Shown one piece after another: positions 1 through 6,366 of a stretch of DNA of 8,633 nt. Made by a program: the position numbers and the translations under genes. Origin of the DNA: Candidatus Aminicenantota bacterium. GTDB taxonomy: Bacteria > Acidobacteriota > Aminicenantia > S016-38. Positions within the stretch are counted from its first letter, which is position 1, and every line of letters begins with the position of its first letter. The stretch lies in NCBI GenBank assembly GCA_027062035.1, contig JAMOUL010000203.1:1-8633 (forward strand), read 5' to 3'. The notes under the pieces were generated by a model. The model saw only the letters and a program-made list of their open reading frames with translations, did not search any database and was not told the origin of the DNA.

Positions 1-63
1 AATCATCTTTTATTCCCTTTTAGAATGATGGTGTTGTTGCTTGCAGAATTATTTTCTTTTTAA
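1..63 (+). CDS. possible C-terminal end of an upstream gene (5' truncated)
   Basis: Frame 1 is open from the first base to a TAA at 61-63. It encodes about 20 mostly hydrophobic residues, including MMVLLLAELFSF. The stop lies 12 bases before the flippase ATG, and the flippase Shine-Dalgarno site overlaps it, as expected for adjacent genes in one operon. A hydrophobic C-terminus beside a Wzx flippase would suit a membrane protein such as a Wzy polymerase or an O-antigen ligase, but that is only an inference. An open frame of 20 codons also arises easily by chance, so this call is tentative. Confidence 0.33.
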   Translation, partial: NHLLFPFRMMVLLLAELFSF

Positions 64-67
64 AGGT
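62..67 (+). promoter_or_regulatory. Shine-Dalgarno site of the flippase gene
   Basis: AAAGGT lies 8 bases before the ATG at 76, a good distance for pairing with the 16S rRNA tail. It supports ATG 76 as the start. The frame is closed by the TAA at 61-63 and no other ATG lies between, so a longer N-terminus is excluded. Confidence 0.6.
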
Positions 68-75
68 ACATCCTG

Positions 76-1356
76 ATGAAAAGAAACCTTTTTGTATTTT
101 TTCCTCAACCGGAAAATTTTCGCCGAATTAAATTATTTGTGATATATCTCTCGGCCACGCTTATAAATAGAGCTGTTCCATTTTTGCTTCTTCCTGTTAT
201 AACCAGATACCTTTCCCCGGCAGAATACGGAACATGGACTATTTTCTCGGTATTATTCCTTTTCATGACGGCGTTGATCGGAATGAATTCTCAGGTCAAT
301 ATTACAAGGAATTTCTTCAGAAAACCCGGGGAAGAGATTGCAAAAATTGTTGGAAATGGCATTCTGGCTGTTCTCATAAATTCCATTCTGGTGTCAGCTA
401 TTGTCCTTTTTTCTGCTTTTTTTACATCAGAAGTTTTTGGCGTTCCCACCTCCTGGGTGCTTATGATTCCTCCGGCAGTTTTTGCATATATGATTCTTCA
501 GTACAGACTGAACATCTTTAGAAACCAGAACAAAGCCGTTCAATTTGGCGTTCTGGAAATAGCTGTAACCATGGCTTATATGGCTATGGCAGTGTTTTTC
601 GTCGTTTGGGGAAGGCTGGGCTGGAAAGGAATGGCTCTTGGACGTATTTCCAGTGCAATTATTTTCGGTGTTTTTTCGTTTTTCAGTTTATGGTTTTCTG
701 GATTTTTGATTTTGAGATTTGATCGGAAGAGGTTGTATGAGATTTATATAATTTCCCTTCCGATGATTCTTCATATTCTGGGTGGTGTGATTATAAGAAT
801 GAGCGATAAATTGTTTATAAATTCCATGGTGGGCAAGGAAGCTGTGGGTATATATGCGGTAGGCTATACCTTCGGGATGATTGTGATGTTATTTACAGAG
901 GCTTTCAATAAGAGCTGGTCTCCATGGATGTATAAACAACTTGCCTCCATAAATAATGCCGGGAAAAAGCGGATAGTAAGGATTACTTATATTTATTATC
1001 TGGGAGTTATTTTGCTGGCCCTGTCAGTTTATTTACTTTCTCCCTTCATGGTAAAGTTGATGACCCCTGCTTCGTATCATGGAGCTTCAAAATACGTTTT
1101 CTGGATTGCACTTGCATTTGCTGTGGATGGAATGTATCAAATGCACTTTCCTTACCTTGTTCATGAAGGAAAAACCAGCTTTCTTGGAATCGCCACTATC
1201 TCAGCGGGGATATTTAATCTTTTTGCCAACTACTTTCTTATTAGAACCAATGGTCCGGTGGGAGCAGCACAGGCCACCTTTCTTGCTTTTTTCATACGGT
1301 TCATGGCGGTAAAATGGTATGGAAAAAGAATATTTCCCATGCCATGGAAATTATAA
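76..1356 (+). CDS. polysaccharide flippase, Wzx/PST type (MOP superfamily)
   Basis: This 426-residue integral membrane protein probably moves lipid-linked oligosaccharide units from the cytoplasmic to the outer face of the inner membrane. About twelve hydrophobic segments can be seen, at roughly 20-42, 52-72, 92-116, 128-148, 160-178, 188-212, 224-246, 258-275, 302-324, 340-360, 368-390 and 392-412. Family hallmarks are LLLPVITRYLSPAEYGTW (37-54), where PxxTRYLSPxEYG is typical of PF01943-like flippases, and DKLFINSMVGKEAVGIYAVGY (244-264), typical of the start of the second half. The length is normal for Wzx. It is the only complete plus-strand gene and faces the glycosyltransferase genes tail to tail, so it belongs to a separate transcript, probably continuing from the left. 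The exported glycan cannot be predicted from sequence. The flippase assignment is secure; the specific Wzx role is inferred from context. Confidence 0.9.
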   Translation: MKRNLFVFFPQPENFRRIKLFVIYLSATLINRAVPFLLLPVITRYLSPAEYGTWTIFSVLFLFMTALIGMNSQVNITRNFFRKPGEEIAKIVGNGILAVLINSILVSAIVLFSAFFTSEVFGVPTSWVLMIPPAVFAYMILQYRLNIFRNQNKAVQFGVLEIAVTMAYMAMAVFFVVWGRLGWKGMALGRISSAIIFGVFSFFSLWFSGFLILRFDRKRLYEIYIISLPMILHILGGVIIRMSDKLFINSMVGKEAVGIYAVGYTFGMIVMLFTEAFNKSWSPWMYKQLASINNAGKKRIVRITYIYYLGVILLALSVYLLSPFMVKLMTPASYHGASKYVFWIALAFAVDGMYQMHFPYLVHEGKTSFLGIATISAGIFNLFANYFLIRTNGPVGAAQATFLAFFIRFMAVKWYGKRIFPMPWKL

Positions 1357-1359
1357 TTT
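1348..1359. other. AT palindrome with back-to-back stop codons
   Basis: AAATTATAATTT is a perfect 12-base palindrome. Its centre, TTATAA (1351-1356), gives TAA to the plus-strand flippase at 1354-1356 and TAA to the minus-strand glycosyltransferase at 1353-1351. The two genes therefore end with no space between them. I see no GC-rich hairpin with a T-tract on either strand here, so each transcript probably runs into the opposite gene. Confidence 0.85.
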
Positions 1360-2358
1360 AAAAAAATCTATTTCAGGAATAGCGGTTTTTAAATAGTTTA
1401 CGTAAAAGGATGCATCAGTAGTTTTTAAATTTGATGCCAAAGAAATTGGATGGGTGGAATAAAACAGAGGAGCGGTGAGAAGGGCGGTTGACCAGAAGGA
1501 AACCAGTCTTTTGGGGCGTATTCTGGCGTGTAAAAGTTCATAGGGAATAAACTTTAAGGATTCGAGAACATATATTCCTTCTCTTCTTTTTATATTATGG
1601 AAATACGAGGTATCAAAGGGATGGGGTTTGATTATTACGGTGCTCTTTGTGGGTATGGCATCGAGGAAAAGATCAACCACTTTTCTTTCCTCATATTTTT
1701 TTGTTATCCCATCTCTGGTTAACGGCTGTGTTAATATCAAATAATCCGGCTCACGGGGAAGTTCAGGCGGTAAACTTATTTTTTGCGATAGATGCTCCAC
1801 GTAGTCACTGTGGGAAGATATTATTTTTCCAAGGTCTTTTACTTCACAACGGAAATTTTCTATAAGATGGGGATAAAATAGATAAACTTCGTTTATTCTT
1901 TCATGGAGTAAAAGATGGGATGTTGGTTGAAGACCCAGAAATTTCTTGGCCATTTTCTTGGTTAATCCCTTTAACCCTTTATTTTTTTTGAACCCGGATT
2001 TTCTAAGATTATAATCCCCGGCAGTAAATCCATCATCTATATATATTAAGTTTGAATAGTCAAGGGATTTCAATAGAATCTGATTAAACGCTCTGAAATC
2101 ATTGAATATAAATATGTTCTGGAAATGAGAATCTGGAATTTCCAGTTTTCCCAATAATAATCGAAGCAAATTTATCCTTTTGTAACTGTTTACAGAAAAA
2201 ATTTCCTTCCAGAGGGTATGGTCAAAGAATGGAAGGGTTTTCAGATTTTCTTCTGTGCAAAAGAGAAATGGCTTAATGTTAAAATGAATGGCAATTACCT
2301 GTGATATTAACAGGTGAAGTGGTGTGTCAATTATAAATAAATTGTTATTCTTTTTCAT
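1351..2358 (-). CDS. sialyltransferase-like glycosyltransferase (GT52 / polysialyltransferase-like)
   Basis: This 335-residue cytoplasmic protein has no signal peptide or membrane segment. It carries the three signatures of bacterial sialyltransferase-fold enzymes (GT38/GT52/GT80). They are the D/E-D/E-G motif as IDDG (107-110), holding the presumed catalytic acid; the HP motif as IIKPHPFD (242-249), which binds the CMP part of the donor; and a Ser/Thr motif as SFWSTALLTAPLF (287-299). An LTQPL stretch (209-213) and the opening LFIIDTPLHLLI (7-18) also resemble GT52 and capsule polysialyltransferases. In known members the donor is CMP-sialic acid, but related enzymes use other donors and no CMP-sugar synthesis gene is visible, so the substrate is open. 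The start overlaps the preceding gene by 14 bases with only a weak upstream AGAAG, suggesting translation coupled to that gene. The family is fairly sure; the substrate is not. Confidence 0.72.
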   Translation of the reverse strand: MKKNNNLFIIDTPLHLLISQVIAIHFNIKPFLFCTEENLKTLPFFDHTLWKEIFSVNSYKRINLLRLLLGKLEIPDSHFQNIFIFNDFRAFNQILLKSLDYSNLIYIDDGFTAGDYNLRKSGFKKNKGLKGLTKKMAKKFLGLQPTSHLLLHERINEVYLFYPHLIENFRCEVKDLGKIISSHSDYVEHLSQKISLPPELPREPDYLILTQPLTRDGITKKYEERKVVDLFLDAIPTKSTVIIKPHPFDTSYFHNIKRREGIYVLESLKFIPYELLHARIRPKRLVSFWSTALLTAPLFYSTHPISLASNLKTTDASFYVNYLKTAIPEIDFFKL

Positions 2359-3478
2359 TTTCTTCTATGATTTTCAATATAGTCTGAAACCTTTTCTCCC
2401 ATGAATTTTCCTTTGCCAGGCTTTTTCTTTTGAGATATTTTTCCCCTGTCTCGAGATGAATTATTTTCTCGAGGAGCTCATAGAATTCTTCTTCTGTCCG
2501 GGCAATGTAAATTATATCAGAATATTTTTTTATGTTTTCCTCTATCCCTGTAGCTATTACAGGTTTGCCAGTTGCAAGGACTTCAAAAAATTTGGCAGGA
2601 ATAATTCCTCTTGTAAGCGTTGTTTTCTTATAAGGGAGTAATATGCAATCACAGTCCCTGAGTTTTTCAGGCAATTCTTCCTTTTTCATTTGTGGTAAAA
2701 ATATAACGTTTTCAGGCCTGTCAGATATTTTATTCTTCAGTGGACCTATAAAAACAAATTCCTTATCAGGCATTTTTCTGGCTATCGAAAATATCATGGG
2801 CAGATCTATCCTCTCAATATTAATACCCCCGAAATAACACAGCCTCTTTATCTGTTTTATTGGTCCTGAATCTCCCCTTGAGAAAAGTTCATAGTCCACC
2901 CCGGGCATTATTTGAAAAACTCTATCAGGAGCCATATTATTCATTTTTTTATAAAGAAAATCAGAATCTGCTAATATTATATTACTGAGTCCTATCAATT
3001 CTTTTTCCCTTTCTGGTATATCTTCGGGAATACCCGGTATTCCTTTAAAATTTGAGACGCAATCGTAAATCAGCAACCGATATTTAATTCCTTTGAGAAT
3101 GTCTAAAGTAGTTTGAGTGGGAAGATAGGCAATAACAATAGGATTTTTTATACCCGTCTTTTTTATTCTTTTTACCAGGGTAGGAACCATAAATTTTCCG
3201 TTTATTTTTCTGTAGATCTTATAGGTGGAAGGCAGAGTTAAAGGTTTTATCCTATGACAGCCTTCGGGAAGAGGATTTTTATGAGGTTTTCCAATCCCCA
3301 GTATTTTGTTGAATATAATTCTCAGGGTTTCCTTCAGCCCCGGGTTTCTAATTCCTGTTCCATCCACGTATACAACCTTCCAGCCAGCCCTGGCAAATAA
3401 TGTGGCCAGAATCTGGTGACGTTGCCACAAAAAGTCCCAATCTATCGATGAAAGGATAAGAACTTCCTTCCTTCTCAT
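2345..3478 (-). CDS. GT-B glycosyltransferase GT-B2, TuaH-like (paralog of 5136-6260)
   Basis: This 377-residue soluble protein resembles family 1/4 glycosyltransferases such as TuaH of teichuronic acid synthesis. The N-terminal Rossmann half opens with EVLILSSIDWDFLWQRHQ (5-22) and contains YDCVSNF (138-144). The C-terminal, donor-binding half has CYFGGI (214-219), FIGPL (243-247), DCDCILLPY (275-283) and PAKFFEVLATGKPVIAT (294-310). Glu299 sits where GT4-like enzymes place the glutamate that contacts the nucleotide ribose. The ATG overlaps the stop of the upstream hydrolase gene as ATGA, and GGAAGGG lies 11 bases upstream inside that gene's last codons, so the two are translationally coupled. 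It aligns almost end to end with the second copy at 5136-6260, which points to a duplication. Acceptor and donor sugars are unknown. Confidence 0.85.
   Translation of the reverse strand: MRRKEVLILSSIDWDFLWQRHQILATLFARAGWKVVYVDGTGIRNPGLKETLRIIFNKILGIGKPHKNPLPEGCHRIKPLTLPSTYKIYRKINGKFMVPTLVKRIKKTGIKNPIVIAYLPTQTTLDILKGIKYRLLIYDCVSNFKGIPGIPEDIPEREKELIGLSNIILADSDFLYKKMNNMAPDRVFQIMPGVDYELFSRGDSGPIKQIKRLCYFGGINIERIDLPMIFSIARKMPDKEFVFIGPLKNKISDRPENVIFLPQMKKEELPEKLRDCDCILLPYKKTTLTRGIIPAKFFEVLATGKPVIATGIEENIKKYSDIIYIARTEEEFYELLEKIIHLETGEKYLKRKSLAKENSWEKRFQTILKIIEENEKE
2644..2673. repeat. near-identical direct repeat, copy in GT-B2
   Basis: This 30-base stretch matches 5435-5464 at 28 of 30 positions by hand alignment and codes for the same LPEKLRDCDCI segment in both glycosyltransferases. 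A second such patch is 3375-3397 against 6160-6182, 22 of 23 positions. These are the best-conserved parts of a gene-long direct duplication with a period of about 2.8 kb. Confidence 0.75.
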
Positions 3479-5091
3479 AAATAACCAAGCCCTTCCAGCG
3501 TTTTCTTTAACTCTTCTTCTTCCTCGTGAAATTTTCTGGAGATATCTCTTTCGAAGTCGAATTTTATCTTTTTGATGGGCTTATCATCTGAGAATTTGTC
3601 TGAGAAAAGTGTATTTAACACGTTTCCCTCCATATATTCGGGGATGGGTAGGCCCAGATACCATAGCAGGGTCGGTAGCACATCTGTTATTTTAGCCTTG
3701 GATGAATGGTGCTCTTTAACTCCATGGCCATTCAGAACCAGGATACCTTCTTCGTCGTGATTACCTGTATGGTGAGATTTGGGCCTGTTCTTTCTGAAGT
3801 ATTTTTCAGAAGAGGCGAAGGGAGATGTGGAAAATTCGTATCCTTCTACTGGTATTACCAGAAGATCTGGAGCTTCAATAAAGTCAGTTTCTCCAAAGGC
3901 CTCTTCCTTTTTTAAAACTTTAAACAATCCTTTTCCATTTTCCGGATCTATCTCTTCCTCAAACTTTTTCTTTATTTCTTCCCTTAGAGCCTCATAATCC
4001 TTTTCCTCCACTATCCCTTCAGGTTCTCGTCCCTTTAAATTGATAAAAATATTTCCATAAAGCCAGCCGTTTATTGAAAATGCCCTGGTTTTAGAAAAAT
4101 CGAATCCTATTCCCCTGGACAATGTTTCAATCAGGGCTCTCCTTTTTTGCTTTTTCAATAGCCATCGGTTTAAACCCAGGAGATCCAGCTTCTTCCCTGT
4201 CCTGATTCCCATATGAAGAAGCTTTTTTCCTAAAGATAATTTTCTCTGAGAAGCGAAGCCGTATTTAAACAATAATGCATTTATGTCCACAGTTTTTGCT
4301 ATTGGCCTGAAACCATGATCTGACATTACAACCAGTAATACTTCTCCCCGTCTTTCCACCCATCCATGCAGCTCTTCTATGGCGCTATCCAGCTGTTTGT
4401 ATAGTTGTATGACGGTTTTCCTGCAGGAGTTTTCGTAAAAGGGATGAGATGGGTCAATACAATGGAACACAAAGTGCTGAAGTACATCAGATGATTGAAA
4501 GTGTACCATTGCCACATCCCAATCCGGTGTATCCAGCAGGTATTTTGCCAGTTCCGTGCGTTTCTGTACTGTTTTTTTGAGCTCTGAAATAAATCTGGAT
4601 AAACCATGAAGAGAGTAGACAGCTCCGGTTGTCATAATTCTGTAGTCCGGTATTTCTTCCCTTATTTCTTCGGAAAGTTCCGATGGATAGGTAAAAACCT
4701 TTTTAGTCCCCGGAGTGAGTAGACCGGTTACAAGTAATCCCCTTACAGGGAAGGGTGGATAGGTCATGGGAACGTTTATACTTATTATTCTTTTGTTGAA
4801 TTCGCTGAGGACCTCCCATATGGTTTTATATTTAATGTGTGTGTTGTTCACAAAATAGGTTCCGTATTTTCCGTCATAGTTGTTGAACTCAAAAATTCCG
4901 TGTTTTCCCGGGCTGACGCCGGTCATAAAAGAGGTCCAGGCAGGCGCTGTTATGGGAGGGATGGTGGACCGGAGAGTTCCCCTCGTTCCATTATCAACAA
5001 GATATTTAAGGGTGGGCATATATCCTTCTTTTATGAGGGGGTCCAGTATCCTCCAGGTTCCTCCATCTATACCGATTATCAATATTTTCAT
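3475..5091 (-). CDS. alkaline-phosphatase-superfamily phosphohydrolase, COG3379-like
   Basis: This 538-residue hydrolase fits the type I phosphodiesterase / nucleotide pyrophosphatase branch of the superfamily, which uses two metal ions and a Thr/Ser nucleophile. The metal and catalytic residues can be placed. Asp9 is in IGIDGG. Thr53 in APAWTSFMTG is the likely nucleophile. Asp202 and His206 are in SDVLQHFVF, Asp258 and His259 in MSDHGF, and His445 in TGNHDEEG. The protein starts directly at the first beta strand, with no signal peptide or anchor, so it should act in the cytoplasm. The C-terminal acidic helix ending in LEGLGYL is a tail I associate with COG3379 proteins. It lies between two paralogous glycosyltransferase genes and overlaps the second by ATGA. 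The substrate could be a sugar phosphate, a lipid-linked phosphate, a nucleotide sugar or a sulfate ester; sequence does not decide. The start is fixed by the conserved N-terminus. Confidence 0.87.
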   Translation of the reverse strand: MKILIIGIDGGTWRILDPLIKEGYMPTLKYLVDNGTRGTLRSTIPPITAPAWTSFMTGVSPGKHGIFEFNNYDGKYGTYFVNNTHIKYKTIWEVLSEFNKRIISINVPMTYPPFPVRGLLVTGLLTPGTKKVFTYPSELSEEIREEIPDYRIMTTGAVYSLHGLSRFISELKKTVQKRTELAKYLLDTPDWDVAMVHFQSSDVLQHFVFHCIDPSHPFYENSCRKTVIQLYKQLDSAIEELHGWVERRGEVLLVVMSDHGFRPIAKTVDINALLFKYGFASQRKLSLGKKLLHMGIRTGKKLDLLGLNRWLLKKQKRRALIETLSRGIGFDFSKTRAFSINGWLYGNIFINLKGREPEGIVEEKDYEALREEIKKKFEEEIDPENGKGLFKVLKKEEAFGETDFIEAPDLLVIPVEGYEFSTSPFASSEKYFRKNRPKSHHTGNHDEEGILVLNGHGVKEHHSSKAKITDVLPTLLWYLGLPIPEYMEGNVLNTLFSDKFSDDKPIKKIKFDFERDISRKFHEEEEELKKTLEGLGYL

Positions 5092-5100
5092 TCCATAAAA

Positions 5101-5128
5101 ATTATACAGATGGTCCCTGCTTTGTCAA
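5101..5128 (-). promoter_or_regulatory. consensus sigma-70-type promoter of the hydrolase operon
   Basis: On the minus strand a perfect TTGACA (5128-5123) and a perfect TATAAT (5106-5101) are separated by 16 bases. They lie in the 44-base gap between the upstream glycosyltransferase stop and the hydrolase ATG at 5091. Transcription would be expected to begin near G5094, only about 3 bases before the ATG. No Shine-Dalgarno site lies at a usable distance, the only purine-rich GGGA being more than 20 bases upstream. The transcript is therefore probably leaderless or nearly so. Confidence 0.75.
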
Positions 5129-5135
5129 TTTTTAA

Positions 5136-6260
5136 CTAAAATGTAAAAGACTCGAGAATAACGTTTAAAAAAGTATGAAACCTTTTCTCCCAGGAGTTCT
5201 CTCTGGCAATTCTCTTTCTTTTTTCGTATTTCTCCCTGGATTCAAGCTCTGACAGGTTGCGAATAAAATGGGAAAATTCCTCTTGAGAATTAGCAAGATA
5301 AATGACATCGGAGTAATTCTTTAAATTTTCATTTATTCCTGTAGCAATTATGGGTTTGCCTGTGGCCATACTCTGGAAAAGTTTTACCGGAATGATTCCC
5401 TTTGTAAATTCATTTTCAAGATAGGGAAATATAATGCAATCACAATCCCTGAGTTTTTCCGGCAGTTTGTTAATGTTTATCGGGGGAAGAAACTTAATGT
5501 TGTCGGGTTTTGCCTTTACTTTTGTCCTGAGAGGACCAATGAAAATAAATTCTATATCTGGATTTTCTCTTGCCACGGAGAAAACCATGGGGAGGTTTAT
5601 TCTGCTTCTGTGAATCCCACCAAAATAGCAAATTCTTTTTAATTTTTTAAAGGGTCCAGAATCAGCCCTGGAAAATAGTTCATATTCTACTCCGGGCAGT
5701 ATTAAATGAACTCGAGGGTGCCGCGATTTCATTTTGTTGAAGAGATAGGGAGAGGTGGTTATTACTACATCACTTCTCCTGATAAGCTCGCTTTCCGTTT
5801 CTGGAAAATTCCTTACAATTCCAGGATAAGCTTCGAGATTGTCCGTGCAGTGATAGATTAAGAAGGAATATTCCAGCTCATCAAGAATATCCAGGGTGGT
5901 TTGTGTGGGGATATAGGAGATTACAACTGGATTTTTAATGTTTGTCTTTTTAATTTTTCTTACAATTTCAGGAATGAAAATTTTGCGATTTATTCTCATA
6001 AAAAAAGAATTGGAGGGCGGAAGAATTAATTGACCGATTATATCTATACCTTCTTCCACAGGATTATTCATTTTATTTTTATTTTTTATTAATCTTGAAA
6101 TTATCTTTTTGAAAGCAGTCCCACTTAATCTCTTTACACCCGTGCTATTTACAAAGACTACCTTCCAGCCAGCCCTTGCAAAATGTGTGGCGAATATCTG
6201 TTTGCTCTGCCATTGAAAGTTCCAGTCGATAGAAGATAAAATAAGAACCTCTTTTTGCAC
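5136..6260 (-). CDS. GT-B glycosyltransferase GT-A, TuaH-like (paralog of 2345-3478)
   Basis: This 374-residue soluble glycosyltransferase matches GT-B2 along nearly its whole length. Shared blocks are EVLILSSIDWNFQWQ (4-18), PTQTTLDIL (118-126), LPGVEYELFSRADSGP (188-203), CYFGGI (211-216), FIGPL (240-244) and LPEKLRDCDCI (266-276). The middle motif is YHCTDNL (136-142), closer to the usual TuaH-like pattern than the YDCVSNF of the other copy. The donor-site segment reads PVKLFQSMATGKPIIAT (291-307), where Gln296 replaces the glutamate kept in GT-B2. That change might alter donor choice or lower activity. The start is a GTG at 6260-6258, chosen because it aligns with the paralog's N-terminus and follows AAGGA by 9 bases. 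It has its own candidate promoter and ends 45 bases before the hydrolase ATG. Sugar specificity is unknown. Confidence 0.84.
   Translation of the reverse strand: MQKEVLILSSIDWNFQWQSKQIFATHFARAGWKVVFVNSTGVKRLSGTAFKKIISRLIKNKNKMNNPVEEGIDIIGQLILPPSNSFFMRINRKIFIPEIVRKIKKTNIKNPVVISYIPTQTTLDILDELEYSFLIYHCTDNLEAYPGIVRNFPETESELIRRSDVVITTSPYLFNKMKSRHPRVHLILPGVEYELFSRADSGPFKKLKRICYFGGIHRSRINLPMVFSVARENPDIEFIFIGPLRTKVKAKPDNIKFLPPININKLPEKLRDCDCIIFPYLENEFTKGIIPVKLFQSMATGKPIIATGINENLKNYSDVIYLANSQEEFSHFIRNLSELESREKYEKRKRIARENSWEKRFHTFLNVILESFTF
5435..5464. repeat. near-identical direct repeat, copy in GT-A
   Basis: Partner of 2644-2673, with 28 of 30 bases identical by eye and in the same orientation. DNA-level conservation in this motif block suggests that the two genes arose by duplication and may still exchange sequence by gene conversion. 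Protein-level constraint alone is the alternative explanation. Confidence 0.75.
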
Positions 6261-6269
6261 TTTAATGTT

Positions 6270-6274
6270 TCCTT
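6270..6274 (-). promoter_or_regulatory. Shine-Dalgarno site deciding the GTG start of GT-A
   Basis: On the minus strand AAGGA is followed by 9 bases and then GTG at 6260-6258. No in-frame ATG lies just upstream. Beginning at this GTG gives MQKEVLIL, which matches the MRRKEVLIL start of the paralog, so the site and the homology agree. Confidence 0.65.
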
Positions 6275-6303
6275 TAATTTTTGACCCCCCCTGCTTTTAA
6301 AAA

Positions 6304-6312
6304 ATTATATCA
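6304..6312 (-). promoter_or_regulatory. extended -10 promoter candidate for GT-A
   Basis: The minus strand reads TGATATAAT, an exact extended -10 element (TGnTATAAT). There is no good -35 at 16-18 bases upstream; the best spacing gives AACGAA. Extended -10 promoters can work without a -35. The start point would fall near A6297, giving a leader of about 37 bases that contains a run of seven G (6291-6285) and the AAGGA ribosome site. Confidence 0.5.
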
Positions 6313-6335
6313 GATAAAATACATAATTCGTTTTC

Positions 6336-6360
6336 CGGGGAGGGATTATTTCCCTCCCCG
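6336..6360 (-). terminator. GC-rich hairpin after the peptidase gene, candidate terminator
   Basis: CGGGGAGGGA (6336-6345) and TCCCTCCCCG (6351-6360) form a perfect 10-base-pair stem with a 5-base loop. It begins 6 bases past the peptidase stop codon. Read on the minus strand, the stem is followed by GAAAACGAATT rather than a T-tract, so it is not a textbook intrinsic terminator. It may stop transcription without a U-tract, or protect the 3' end of the message. Its position marks the boundary between the peptidase and the glycan genes. Confidence 0.5.
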
Positions 6361-6366
6361 CAACGT

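Noticed and set aside
1..60. Promoter for the flippase in the first 60 bases
   Set aside because: TTG-rich and AT-rich stretches exist but no -35/-10 pair with proper spacing stands out, and the gene may be inside an operon that starts further left.
4837..5139. A 100-codon plus-strand open frame crossing the hydrolase start region
   Set aside because: It is antisense to the strongly conserved N-terminus of the hydrolase and its promoter. The composition looks like a shadow frame and no family is recognisable.
2345..6260. A complete sialic acid or teichuronic acid pathway
   Set aside because: Only transferases and a hydrolase are present. No sugar-nucleotide synthesis, polymerase or initiating transferase gene is visible, so no named pathway can be claimed.
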